From Galerina marginata (lineage: Eukaryota > Basidiomycota > Agaricomycetes > Agaricales > Galerinaceae), in the NCBI GenBank assembly GCA_023014335.1, contig JAECYW010000003.1:3534001-3598000 (forward strand): DNA of 64,000 nt. Reading direction: 5' to 3'. A model generated the notes under the pieces. It was not told the origin of the DNA. It ran no database searches and saw only the letters and a program-made list of their open reading frames with translations. Below, in pieces: positions 52,958-64,000 of the stretch (positions are counted from its first letter, which is position 1; each line of letters begins with the position of its first letter). The position numbers and the translations under genes were made by a program.

Positions 52958-54364
52958 CGAAGGATAACGGGAAGTCGGACGAAAGTACTCAGCTGCAGCT
53001 GCCTTTTAAATGTGAGCCACATCCCATTGTTGGTATCCAAACAATGGTATTTGCGACTGGGCCTACATCTTTAGGAACAATAAAGGTAGGTAGGTGGGTT
53101 GCAGTCGGAAGTCCCAGTCAGGAACGACCTGTAAACTCGATTATATACCATCAGCTCCCTGGTTGCGGGGATATGAATTCTTGGTGAATTCTGATGGCTA
53201 GTTCATTCCACACACAATTTTTTTTTTGCGCGATCAGAAAGTCTGGTCTCGCTGCCCATCAGCGCATATGTATGTAGAAACGCATAAAATACCTCAGGTA
53301 AATCTCGTAGCCCAATGGCCGCTTCAGTCTCAAGATGATCGATGTAGGGGAAACGGAATTGTGATATTGTGATAGCCATCTGTACTTTTAGGACGAAGCA
53401 AACCTGCTGGCCAAGCAAATATAATCACAAGGTTGAAGCCAGATATGTCCGAGTGGTTGTTCCAGATGGATAGCCTTAGATCGAGCGAGGCTTCTGAGGA
53501 TGGCCCTCATTGGCGTACGAAGTCGCACAATAAAGTATAATTAAGCAGGGGCTCAAGCACTGCATTTGTCATCGAGGATGTACGGCCTTTAAATTTCCGA
53601 GTCATGCTGGGGAGCAAGTAGACGGTACTACATTGGTAGAGTACACCACATAAGACTCGTATTGTAGAACAGAAGACTTATGCGTTTCTCGTCGTGGTGC
53701 CAGTCATTCAAGTTAGCCAGGATACATTTTGCCGACTGTGACGAATACGGCTCAGCTGAATCACGGGAGGGTATTGTTTCCGGTGTATGTCGTCCACTGC
53801 GTGCAGCAGAACCCCGGTCGAAGGTGTCGGCCAAGTATGTGGGTAGGCGACGGTTACACCTGCGTGTTACATTATCGTTGGCCACATTAAACCTGCAATC
53901 TGCATCAAACAACCACGTCTTGAAGCAGTGACAGTGTTTCCAGAGAGACAATTGGGCATGGAACGGTAGGAGCTATTGGACTGGCCACAGAGAGGAAGCG
54001 TATAGAATCGCATTAATACGATGAGTGTATCAAGCTTCAAGTTTCTTCCGTAAAGTGATGAAGTAAGTACCCAAGTGCTACTCGAAGGGCGAGTGGACTC
54101 GGTCGAGGTCATGGCGTAAGCTGCGAGAGAACTTTGCACAGCCCGAAACGCCTCACGCCGAGGCTGAACCACGATAATATACAATTTTTGCAACCAAGTT
54201 CTGGAATTCGAAACTACGGGAACACTATCTTACAAGACTATATAGGAAGAGATCGAGCCAGACCCCGGCAGATTTAGCGTCAGACCATTAGGGTTTGATT
54301 AGGGTGATTCTGCCACGTAAAACGAGAGGTTGTGATCGACTCGGAAACCCAGTCAAGTCCGAGT
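52958..54364. other. Region between transposase and nucleotidyltransferase-like gene
   Basis: Possible transposon flank. A short minus-strand frame after an AGTACAG acceptor (about 53290-53382: ITISQFRFPYIDHLETEAA) looks coding-like but has no partner exons I can place. Nothing else supported. Confidence 0.35.
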
Positions 54365-56462
54365 TTAAAGCCTAAACAACCTCAAAAAGTCCTCCCCAGT
54401 GACGGTAGATCCGGGAACCTGACTGAAATTATCGACGGCGTCATCGACCGCGCCGTCACCAAGTTCGTACGCCTCTTCTTCCCAAGTCCCTTCGTCAATA
54501 GGACGAAAACTTCCCGTGATTGCCTGGCGACCAGCATTGAAATCGAAGAAACTATATGGCGTTGTAACGATCAAGAGGTCAACTTACGGATTAGTAATAA
54601 ATGCTGGTGTCAACTTACCGAACACGGCCTCGAATGTATTTCGTAGCTTCGAGTTCCACCAAAAGCTTTTCTGCGTCGTCAATAGGACTAGGACACGCCT
54701 TAGGCGACGAGAGGATGCATAAAAAGTAAGCCTGCAGAGAAGAATCGGTGCTAATCGCGTCACTAACCAAGCAAAATTCCCCAATGCACTGGAGCATCGA
54801 ACCAGCATAAATTGCATGCCGGTGCAAACGACGACCTCGATACAACGGATCTATACGCAAAATATAGAAGCAATATGAGTAGTGTTTCAACATGGGCAAT
54901 TATTAAGTTCGCCTGCACCATTCAGCGCCGCTGACTGACCATGAGAAAACATCAGTCAAGCAGATGGAGAGAAAGAAATTAAGTACTCACCATTTTCTGA
55001 ACTGAACGGTGAATCCGATCTGCATCCCATGTGCGTCCATAAGGGATACTCCAGTGTATGTCATAGTTATTGCTTTCAAGGTCAACTCTCATTTGCCGTC
55101 CGGGACCCACACGGACAGAATCTCGGAGGAGTATCTGTTTCCACCAAGAATAGCGCTTTTGCCTGCCTATTAACGAAAGGAGGATATAGTTTCGTTCTAG
55201 AATGAGCAAACGGGCGAGACCATTCTTTGACTTCGGCGATAAGTTGTAAAAAATCTGGAGTTGTATAATTAATTATGATTATGGGTTAGAAGCTAATAGA
55301 CACACACCGAATAATCAATCTTCTCCCTGGTAAGTGAGGGATAGTACACCTCAAACCCACGGGATGCATACTTGGCGAGGCGTATTTCATAGGATGGAGA
55401 CCTCCTGGTTATATCAACGGTATTCGCTTGCCTGATGCAAGCGGCCAAAGAACGCCAATTTGTCCAGACATTTTGACCTGTACATGTTGCGCAGGTCAAG
55501 TGATTGGTTGCGTAGTAGAGGGTAAAAATTGCGTACCATCATACGCGCAACAAGCCGCATCGACATCGAATCCGGTCAGTATCTCCGCCGGGGACCTGTA
55601 GAGCCTCAGGATTATTTGGATAGGGCGGAGGGGATAAGAACCTTGGACCCAGACGTGAGCCATGGCAAAAGTCGCAAATCAGGTGGATATGACGTACTGT
55701 GAATCGAAATGACATTGGCTTTCCTAACGCAAATAACGTCCCACTTCACCGTCTCGGAAATTGCATTGTAGATTTCGCACATTTTCTGTTCTGCCTGGTA
55801 CGATTTGTTAATAAGTCAGTGAATAGAGTATGGGCAAAGGACAATCCACATAAAGTGTATAATACCTCTGTAGCATTTAGTCCCCATAAGAAGATGTCAA
55901 TATCAGAGTCGCCGTACATGGACTGATAATATTTGTTGAGGAGTTTCGTGGAGAAATCGGAGGGAGTGGGCATAAGGCAAGCAAGAACCGATCCTCCAGC
56001 AGCGATGATGTTGTTCCAATTAATTCCCGAAAGGACATCATGAGTGAAGAGTGCCCAGTTTTTTTGAAAAACTTGCAAAGAAGAGACGATTGCGGGGGAT
56101 CCATACGGCCGCTGAAGGATATCGGTCAGAGGAAGAATGAACTGGCTATTCTTGACTTCGTTCGACCGTCCTATAATCTTCCAAAGACTTGGGTCAGTCT
56201 TGAATACATCAATGAGCCCGACGTAGGGATCCTTGAGCAAGCTGTGATCTGGCTGGGTTGCAAATAGCCCACGAAGGACAGCATCATTTTCCCTAGAGTC
56301 GACTAAGAGGTTGTCGAGAGAGGCACCACGGGGTAGGCCGATAATATTCTTGATGAGATTTCCAACAACACCACTGCCGTTGCCTGCAGGTAATTCCGGC
56401 GTCGGTGGGGACGTGGACATCGCCGGCTGTGATGGAATATTTGAGAGAGGAAGTAATTGCAA
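54365..56462 (-). CDS. Nucleotidyltransferase-signature protein, uncharacterised family
   Basis: Multi-exon gene from ATG at 56462 (or an internal Met, MSTSPP). Key segment: NWNNIIAAGGSVLACLMPTP followed by YGDSDIDIFLWGLNATE, the G-G-S ... D-S-D-I-D arrangement of nucleotidyltransferase-fold enzymes. Further conserved blocks: KMCEIYNAISETVKWDVICV, SSYPLRPIQIILRLYRSPAE, LTGFDVDAACCAYDG, ANTVDITRRSPSYEIRLAKY, SRGFEVYYPSL. These fit a protein family found in fungi and some other eukaryotes that I cannot name more exactly. Later exons read IFYNLSPKSKNGLARLL, DPLYRGRRLHRHAIYAGSML, DDAEKLLVELEATKYIRGR and an acidic C-terminus (EEEAYELGDGAVDDAVDN) to TAA at 54365. Introns have GT-AG borders and join in frame. 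The substrate is unknown. Confidence 0.7.
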
Positions 56463-57336
56463 AGATGGCTGGTTTTATATAGGAAGACGGAGTGGCGTTT
56501 CCTTTGTTTTTGTTTTGAACCTGATGTACGACAGTGTCCCACAGGCATAATTGGAAAACGCCACTAAAATGGGTTAGTAAAACCTATCTTGATCAGGTTA
56601 TATCAGTCGTATTGGGACATAACGAATTGGTACGTACCCACTACTTCGCCCACTGCATGCGAAATAACTAGAGGTAGGGCTAGACAGTTGATCCTGGTGA
56701 TCCAGGTTTTATCCACATTGACAGAAGTTGTGGATTAATCGAAGAAACTAAATCCAGCACCGGATACAAAGTAAGGTAACAATGATTAGTTACGACCGAA
56801 ACTGAAATCAGACGCTTTCGATCGTACCTTCGGAAGTTTCCAAACATGCAATCCCCCGGCCATAGAAAGGCAGAAAGAACGAGTTCGTTTTACAAGGTAC
56901 GTACCTTCTAAGGTTACCCACAACCTTAGTTCTGCGGTGTTCGTCGAAAGTTCGTCGATCTAGTCAGAGGTAGGTAGACCGAAACAGTAAATTGACGGCG
57001 CTGACACTCAAAGGACCTCCCTCACTAGGCCTCACTCGTGCACCTATGATATGAAGATCGTCCTGAATGGAGTGAATGGAACGGCTTTGATCAAACAACC
57101 CGATTGTCATGGTCAGCCATATCGCGCTTGTGTGCACGAACCTTTATAATTACGGAGAAACATATCAGAGAAAAGATCCAACCACTAAAAGTATAGTCGC
57201 TTTCAAGTCCCAATCGACGGGTATTCTCCCAATTTGAGCACGGCCCCTCTCGTTTGCGCTCTTCTCTGAAGGTAAGATCAATCAGCAGTCCGATAGCGAA
57301 GAGCAATGTTTTATTGAGAAAATCCACCAAATTAAA
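56463..57336. other. Intergenic region
   Basis: Upstream flank of the nucleotidyltransferase-like gene. A short hydrophobic minus-strand frame at 57091-57330 has no supporting structure. Nothing else seen. Confidence 0.35.
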
Positions 57337-57761
57337 TTATACATTTCCACGTCTATCTCCGAGGACTCCACCTAGCTTAGAAAGTAACGATTTACGCTTG
57401 TTTCGAAGTATGGCGCATTCTATTTCCAAAAACTTCAATCGCCGAGACACCAGCTTGAGCTCAGATAGACAACGAGAAAGTCGCTGTAGATTTTCCTCGT
57501 GATAGGTTCTAGCTTGCCCATGTCCGTGCTGTAGATTGCCATTACAAAATGCTAAATCGCGACCTGATAAATAAAATGACCGACCGTTCGTGCAGGTAAT
57601 GCTACTAGCTCTCTTCGAGCTGGAACATCCGCCAAAATTACGAGGCTGTGAGGGTAGTAGTGTCGAGCCTGATCAGAATTTAAGGGCAGAGCATCAAGTA
57701 TCGAGACGCCATCGTTTAAATGGCTTGAATATGTACTCTGGGAGAGACATAATGAGAGCCG
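57337..57761 (-). CDS. Hypothetical protein with coiled-coil end, partial
   Basis: Minus-strand frames join as LSLCLSQSTYSSHLNDG, then LDALPLNSDQARHYYPHSL, VPARRELVALPARTVGHFI, then HGHGQARTYHEENLQRLSR and SRRLKFLEIECAILRNKRKS, ending RRGNV and TAA at 57337-57339. The middle join uses a short intron (about 35 nt) and is the weakest point. The C-terminal 70 residues have a heptad-like Leu pattern. Upstream exons (about 57790-58100) exist but could not be placed. Family unknown. Confidence 0.4.
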
Positions 57762-58495
57762 CTTGATACGAGGACCACGTGCAAAAGGGTCTTACAGAGT
57801 TGAAACAAGTGGGCGAGTGCATGCAATCGTGATCGTTGTCCTCCAGCTTCACGTTCTACAAGTTACAGTAAACGGTATAAGGTCAAATAACCATTAAGTA
57901 AAGGAAGACTGACCATATTAATTGGCAAGAAAACATGGATATATAGGCGTATATATATACCGGAAGCGTGGGGTACGTAACAAGGACGTGGATCACCTTT
58001 GTGGACCCGAAGTTGGGCCAGGTCAAGAAAGAAATTTAAAACTGTGAAAAAAGGTCTTTTGTCAGATACAGCTTTGGAAATAAATGGAGTACATACTCAC
58101 AAAGAAACGTAGAATGTCACAACACCGGGTGCTGGTGCATTCGAATTTTGTATCGCCCAAGGACACGTCATTTGTTAAAGGGAAGGAGATCCGCTAACAA
58201 CGGCGTTGCTCGCACAAGATAGATTGGTTAAAAATCTGACCAGTGAGAACATGAGGTAACGACGTACGGACGGTGCGTTTTCAGTGTTATTGAAGCCGTG
58301 TTGAGGAAAACCCCCGGCGGCTTGTCGCAATATGTGACACATCAGGCTCTGTCGACTACTCCGTTGGAACGTGGCCTATGTCGCACACGCTGGTGAGGGG
58401 GGAGGTATTCGTCAAGCTGTGGCTAAAAGGCACGGACGTGAAGTCGGGGCGCCGGTCGTGGCCGGGACTCATGTCCAGCAAGATGGTATACCGGT

Positions 58496-58715
58496 AAGGC
58501 TGGTCATGGCTAAGGCCAATATCCAGTAGGATGGTAGGTAAGGCTGGTCATGGCTAAGGCCAATATCCAGTAGGATGGGAGGTAAGGCTGGTCATGGCTA
58601 AGGCCAATATCCAGTAAGATGGTAGGTGAAGCTGGTCATGGCTAAGGCCAATATCCAGTAAGGTGGTAGGTAAAGGTAAGGCTGGTCATGGCTAAGGCCA
58701 ATATCCAGGATATGA
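58496..58715 (+). repeat. 42-bp minisatellite, five copies
   Basis: Units read GTAAGGCTGGTCATGGCTAA then GGCCAATATCCAGTAGGATG with small variants, spaced about 42-45 bp. A weaker relative (CATGTCCAGCAAGATGGTA) precedes the array near 58470. On the minus strand it sits at the end of a 157-codon frame (58598-59071) that I regard as fortuitous. Confidence 0.85.
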
Positions 58716-59598
58716 TGATCATGAGCAAGCAGCGACCTGATGAAAGTGGCGGTCAAGTGCTCGTGTGATGCGTCCGCGTAATGTGTGACGACCGTTGCCG
58801 TTTTCCAAGAGATGGAAAGGGCGTTGGTGGCGTTCAATTGAAGGGGCGCGGGGTCGACGAGGTGGCATGGACAAATGGCAGAGGCTAGGTGGTGGTAAAG
58901 AGCGGCGACGACGACGATGAAGGTTGAACGTTCAACGTTCAAGTGGTGGTGAGAGGAAGAGATTGGATGGAAGCGAACCGATTCCCTTGCGGGTTCGTTT
59001 CGAGCGTTACATAATGGTTTTCGCCTCACGTGCGTGGGGCTAAATCTCAAAAACTTTTTCCAAGTTGGCACGCGTGACCATATGTCACGAAATTTGAATC
59101 TCCCCAGTCCAAACTTCCTAGCTCAATATTTCCACAACCAAACAGCGTAGAAACAAAAAATAAACGGTTTCGTGATGACATAAACTCATCTATGTTGCGC
59201 TACATAAAAATTAGACCAAAATCTTATTTTTTACATTTCCGGCAACGGAAGTGCCAGTCAATGGTGCCAGTCGCGCATATCTGGTTCCCTATAATGCGTC
59301 TACAACACGTATCGTAATTCTGAATAGACAGATTAATGCTTAAAGGGTGCTAAGATGTGCGCCCCATGAAAAATATTGCTCAAATCTCATTGATATCGCA
59401 GTGTGCCGCCTGCTGATCCAGGGCTTGTAGATTCTCAGTAGCTTTTCAACATAATCGGGCCAAACTTTTTATGGGCTACGAATCGACAAATGATTTAATA
59501 ACAATATTTCGAATCCTAGATACTCCAGAGTTTCCAAATGAATGTTTGATGTTTGATTAGCTGTCAACTGCAATGAAGATATAAAATGCGGAGTGGTC
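58716..59598. other. Intergenic region
   Basis: No supported gene. 59081-59598 is AT-rich and forms the 3' flank of the PHD-caspase-like gene. Confidence 0.4.
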
Positions 59599-61275
59599 TT
59601 ACGACCTTTCTAGGATATATCTACACCCATTGTGACCATGACCCAAGACAACCTCACGGGTTCCGCTGTTCTGGAGAAGTTTGACGACGATTTTCCGAGA
59701 TTTTGTCTTGTCATGTGACTTTTGTCGGCAACGAAATACGACCTCTCCTGGGCCAAAGGTATGGAAAGACGGTGGTTGTAAGCAACTTGGGCAAATAACT
59801 GGCACCCCATTTGGTTCGTGGCGAAGAGGTGCTTTAGTGAGGTATATCGATGTCCCAAAGCTCCACACAACAATTGATGTATTGGAAAGTAAATCAAGTT
59901 GTGCGCTGCGCTTAAGGGCCATCTCGACGCTCTCGTTTCCGATGAGGTGGAAATCAACGATGTTGTAGAAAAGGATCTTCGAGGTGAGCAGAGGATCCAC
60001 AGATCGTCCATTGAGGCTAAACAGTGACTTAAAACCAAATGACAGCCTGTATCAATTTCGTTAGAAAAGTCAACTAAGCTAGGCATTTGACTTACCCTGC
60101 AGTTTTGAGTGCTGTAGGGTTTCTTGTGATAAAGCCTCCGCACGCGTTGAGAAATACCACTGAGTTTGAAAACCGATTAACATCGATAGGGCCTAGAATC
60201 AGCTTCAAGATCTACAAGGAAAATTAATCACGTATGAAAACTACAGGAGATAAAGACAACTCGCCACATCCAGGTATGTTGTCTTTTTCGAACCATAGAC
60301 AAGGCCACCTGACAGCGGGTCGGCGTGGGTTTGCAACATCACAACAAATCGGCAATGACCAGACCTATATGCGATGTAAGCCAGTAAATGATCACAGATA
60401 TACACTTGAGAAGGGAATTTCACAGACGTGGCAAAGTCGACAATGCTCTGCTGGCATTGCGCCAGTAAACGACGTTCCGTTTTCCCGTATAGATCCTTGA
60501 ACGGTACCGACAGGGTCAACAGGTCGATTTCCTATAAGAATCGGTAGCACATCAAGACCATTTGGATAAACCGTAAGCAGTCGGGACTCTCTTACCTTGG
60601 TCAAATAATAACCCTTTAATAAGGCCTCAATTAGTTTGATCGCCATCGGTTCTGTGTCCTCATGATACAAAGAAAACATGACTGTTGGCGAAGTGTTCAT
60701 GCCTTTGTGACTAGCGGCATTAGCTCTGGATGGAATCGTATACTGAGGGGAAGATGTAATATAAGTAACTCAGGAAAATTGTTATGAGCCTTGACCCACG
60801 GAAACTTTTTCCCCAAGCCGATGGCAACAGCCTGGGCATGTGAACTTGCCAGCCACCAGCGCGGATTCGGGCAGGCAACCCAGTAGAGTACCCTTAGTGA
60901 TGCACCCAGCAAACTGCTTGCATTCACAGCACTCCAGTACAAAACCACCTTGACGGCAAAACGAGCAGAGCTAAATCTTGAGTCAATTAAAACGTGAAAA
61001 CCTTGCCCGATGCAAAATCCACACATTGAAGGTGGGTGAAGGCACCTCACGGCCACGCGAATCTGGTCAAAGAAAACGGATGTGAGAAGAAAATGAGATA
61101 TAGACAGATGTTCCTCACTTTGTGTCGCGATATCTGCAGCCTCTGCAGCAGTCAACATCCTTCCAACGCAACGACTGGAATCCATTACAGGCTTATCGTG
61201 GAGCCTGGGACTTTTGCGACGATCCTCGATGTCTAGGAGAGACCCTTGCGAGAAGACAGACGATGCTCTCGACAT
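59599..61275 (-). CDS. PHD-like zinc finger fused to caspase/CHAT-like domain
   Basis: Minus-strand gene from ATG 61275 to the stop at 59599; exons join in frame at introns of about 50-80 nt. The N-terminus is Ser-rich and basic. A Cys-rich treble-clef-like finger follows: LCSFCRQGGFVLECCECKQF, AGCI, then KFTCPGCCHRLGEKV, like a degenerate PHD. Next comes TVMFSLYHEDTEPMAIKLIE, LTLSVPFKDLYGKTERRLLA, and a core with RFVVMLQTHADPLSGGLVYG and NSVVFLNACGGFI. A strand ending in His-x-x-x-x-x-Gly-Gly and a later strand ending in NACGG mimic the His/Cys dyad arrangement of caspase/CHAT proteases (SHG...; ACRG). The region ends SIVVWSFGTSIYLTKAPLRH, a CPSC...FRCR pair, and HGHNGCRYILERS. Protease activity is inference; no database name is known to me. 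Confidence 0.6.
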
Positions 61276-63852
61276 GTCCGGTATTCTTGAAAATTTGAAG
61301 ACAAAGGTTGAGGATAAACGACGTTTGTAGCTATTTATATGGGCTTAGGCCCAAACAAGAACAAAGTTCTGATCCGGCACATGTATACCGGAGGGGTCAG
61401 TTCCGTCTGCAAAGCGGGCATTGGGGCAATGCAGGGACTCTAAAGGAAAAATAAGAAATACTTCATGTAAGACTCCTCAGTTGACAATCAACAGCTACCG
61501 ACCAAATAGTACCGGGTTACAAAGCCTTTGGGGGGCAATTCGGGATACAGAAAAATGAAGCGGTCTGCGGTCTGATCTTGAACAGGTATTACAGAAACAG
61601 TGGACTCAGCTGATGCCACGGGTATAGCGCACGAGCAGGTGGGCTGAAAATACAACGGATTCAAACATCAAACAATTTAAATCGAACGTTCCTGAGCTGA
61701 AGCGATCGGCGAGGGACCTCAAAGAAAAGATCCATGAAAAGAATCGTAAACCCGAAGGTCGAAAACAAGCCGCGAGCCCCGAAATATCACAACTGGCCGA
61801 TGCCATTTTGCTGGACTCAAATTTCCATGGCTGCGAAGAAAGTAGGCTGGAAGATAGGAGCTGAAAATCGCGAAAAAATTGAAGAGTCATGACACTTACC
61901 TTCAGTAAGATGAGCCGCAACACTATCGAGGATTCAGCGGTCTGATACTAAACCACGGCGGAACCAGTCAGTGCTTCGTCGAGTCGAAGATGGAAATAAT
62001 CCCGGTCGCCAATAATGGTGGTCGTCGCCAAAGCTTGGTATGTGTCAGGGAAACATATGACCGCGAAACTAATATTCACATACCTAGCTGGTCTGAGTAT
62101 CCTGAATGGTGTCGATGCAATGAAGACACAGATATCATTTCACGAGATCGAACCCACCTAAATATTATTGTTAATTTTGTTCCAAGGGTTTGTACTGGCC
62201 GCTTGGAGTCCTTCGTGATCGTAGTTTTCGATGAAGGTGGAATGCGTACCTAGCTCCAAACAATGAGCTGGTTAAAAAGGTATGTTTATTTTCCAAGTGG
62301 GAACAAAATCCTACCCGCTGTAGGCGTTTGAGGATGCGTCATTCAGGAGCGGAATTTATCGATGACCTGTTTGACAAGTTTCAAAAGAAGTGAATCTCGA
62401 AAGACTGGAGCGTTATCGGTGTAGGGATGAGTGCGGGTGACGGCGCCGGCGAATGCGTCCGTATCAGTGTCAGTGCCAGACAAGATCTAGGACATGGAAA
62501 TGTAATAAACGCGGGTTTAGGCTCCGCGCAGCCGACAATGAGGACCGTTTGCCAGCCAAGGTTCTGGACGTCGAACGCCGAAAGGCGGGGATCGGTTGAA
62601 TTGAAATGTCGGCAAAACCTGAATCTCGCCTTCGACCTGAGCTGAAGTTCAAGCATGCAGTGAATCGGAATGCTGGCTGTAACGCACCATCTTGTGCTTC
62701 AAAAAGCGACGTCGTGCCTGTCCACAACACTGCGAACGTCCGTTGTCGGCACTGCGTAACAACATTAAACGACCAGCGCAGGACCGCTGTAGGCCGAGAG
62801 GATCCTCAGATCTACGTTGACGCAGCTGAGTGACCAAGTTTCCTGGTCTGATGTGCTGGGGATGATGACGAGGCAACCTGCTGATTCCTCCTTGGCTGAT
62901 TGTTAAATGTGGTTAAAACTGTATCGGCGGCAATGCTCAGCAACGATGTGACCCCTACCACCAGCTCAACATTTATCCTCGTATTTGTGTCATCCAAGCT
63001 GAAGCAACCGCTAGCGGCGAGCACGGCGCCAGAACACCACTGAAAATAGGGCAGTTCCAGCAGTAACAGAGCTTTTTTATCCTGGCAATGGCAGCTGGTG
63101 GTTTAAAAACTAGAAAACGTGTGATTGGTTTAATAGTAGCAGAAATACAGAATACTTGCACTCGTTAACACCTAGGAGACACCGGGTTGACTGAAGGAGA
63201 GATTTACAAGATCTGTCCCCACGTTATAGATGTCTCACGCCGTAGCTGAGTTTGAACTTTGACGCGTTTGAATTGCATTGTCATTTCACACCCACGTCCT
63301 CGATCTTATCGCAATCTTATCATGTCGTTCACCTGGCATAACATTTCGGTTCAATGCCCAACCGACACCTTATATCCTCGCCTTTGCCTTGCATTTGAAG
63401 CACATCACTTCCGTTTTGCATGCTTGTCTAACGTCGGGAAGAAGTGCGAGGCGGAGCAGGTCGCCGACGGCGATAATGAGACAATGGACATTACTTCATG
63501 TTCTTTCCTTGCTACTTCTATGTATTTAGATTGATCTTGTGCAAGCCTTCTCTTATGTGCTGTGATTAAATCTTAACCATGCTTCACGAAATCGTTTTTG
63601 CGACCAAGGTGAACCTCCGAATTGGACAATTCTAAGTCTAGGAGAAATATCTTGGAACCTCGTGTCAATGTCGAGGGATTCAAGGAAAACCTCCTTCTGG
63701 ACCCAGCTAGACCCAGAAACCGATCGCGACGAGCTCCAACAAGAGAGATGCCCTACATCCTTATATTATGTCTACTACCATCTACGTAGTCAGAAAGCTC
63801 CAGCTATGGAATAGATATATGTTTTTCGACCTCTTAAGATCTCCATTGCGAT
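61276..63852. other. Mostly unassigned region with one coding-like stretch
   Basis: On the plus strand about 61650-61871 reads FKSNVPELKRSARDLKEKIH and later EISQLADAILLDSNFHGCEE before a stop: hydrophilic, helix-like, without ATG and with a frame break upstream, possibly an exon or relic. Frames at 61990-62253, 62381-62830 and 63259-63534 show no family and overlap equally long frames on the other strand. No RNA gene or transposon terminus recognised. Confidence 0.3.
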
Positions 63853-64000
63853 TCAAGTATAACTTCCTCCTCCTCCGATCTTGCAAATCCTCTCCAGGTC
63901 CTCCACGCATTCTTTGTCGACGTCCACCACGTACCAAGGCGGCATGGTGCCTGCTTGTTGAACATCCCAAGCCTTGTGTAAGACGAGTTCGTCAGACAAC
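63853..64000 (-). CDS. 3' end of an unknown gene, cut by window edge
   Basis: The minus-strand frame entering from the right edge reads LSDELVLHKAWDVQQAGTMP, then PWYVVDVDKECVEDLERICK and GGGGSYT before TGA at 63853-63855. Amphipathic, acidic and protein-like throughout, unlike the competing frames. Family not identifiable from 48 residues. Confidence 0.5.
   Translation of the reverse strand, partial: LSDELVLHKAWDVQQAGTMPPWYVVDVDKECVEDLERICKIGGGGSYT

Noticed and set aside
58598..59071. 157-codon minus-strand frame running into the 42-bp minisatellite
   Set aside because: It ends in read-through of the repeat and has no family or splice support.
59610..60143. Alternative 177-codon frame overlapping the C-terminal exon of the same gene
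   Set aside because: The other frame joins to the NACGG exon across a canonical intron with correct phase and has better protein composition.
60697..61000. Single-frame reading of the first exon of the PHD-like gene through its introns
   Set aside because: The continuous 192-codon frame reads hydrophobic nonsense after codon 70. Splicing at GTGAGG...TTTAG gives the Cys-rich finger instead.
63259..63534. Plus-strand frame with several Cys and His
   Set aside because: Two overlapping frames of equal length compete here; no motif spacing fits a known zinc finger.

Overview
This is a nuclear genome window from a filamentous basidiomycete, most probably an agaricomycete. Genes are split by many short spliceosomal introns (about 45-80 nt, GTNNGN donors). 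The gene set is typical of mushroom-forming fungi: a fungalysin, a DUF6535 membrane protein, F-box-like proteins, P-loop GTPase paralogues and abundant transposons. There are no bacterial features and no CRISPR arrays, and I saw no tRNA or rRNA. Gene models were spliced by eye from reading frames and splice signals, with no RNA data.

Layout. 1-5056: 3' part of an AT-rich Helitron (Rep + Pif1 helicase + USP-like cysteine protease domain) ending in a hairpin and CTAG. It sits inside a fungalysin (M36) gene whose 5' half runs on the minus strand to 6448. 7.0-11.8 kb: a possible small exon, the CCAAT-binding subunit HAP3/NF-YB, an unknown gene and a single-pass membrane protein. 12.1-19.5 kb: an F-box-like gene bracketed by short direct repeats, a thymine/uracil-DNA glycosylase (TDG/Mug family) and an E(z)-type SET histone methyltransferase. 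20.2-22.5 kb: an intact Pogo/Fot1-type DDE transposase. 23.0-25.5 kb: a small unknown spliced frame and a DUF6535 protein. 25.7-29.7 kb: two divergent P-loop GTPase genes.

30.1-32.6 kb: about 35 tandem copies of a roughly 70-bp unit. Each copy carries the signals of a fungal intron, and a constant 3-nt spacer separates each unit from the next. 33-41 kb is gene-poor, with a RING protein (36.0-36.9 kb) and, at 40.08-41.07 kb, a small gene built from tandemly duplicated exon-intron units. 41.9-44.9 kb: an unknown protein and a 5'-truncated LINE relic. 44.9-48.3 kb: a beta-propeller-like/zinc-finger/JmjC gene. 48.9-53.0 kb: an intact CACTA-type (Tnp2) transposase. 54.4-56.5 kb: a protein with a nucleotidyltransferase-like signature. 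57-58.7 kb: an unknown gene and a 42-bp minisatellite. 59.6-61.3 kb: a PHD-like finger joined to a caspase/CHAT-like domain. The right edge cuts an unknown minus-strand gene.

Themes. Several genes concern chromatin or DNA modification (TDG, E(z), JmjC, a PHD-like protein), but nothing shows co-regulation. At least four transposon classes are present (Helitron, Pogo, CACTA, LINE), two of them with intact transposase frames. The most unusual observations are the intron-like minisatellite, the tandem-exon gene, the PHD-caspase-like fusion, and the Helitron insertion whose terminal CTAG supplies a stop codon to the fungalysin frame.
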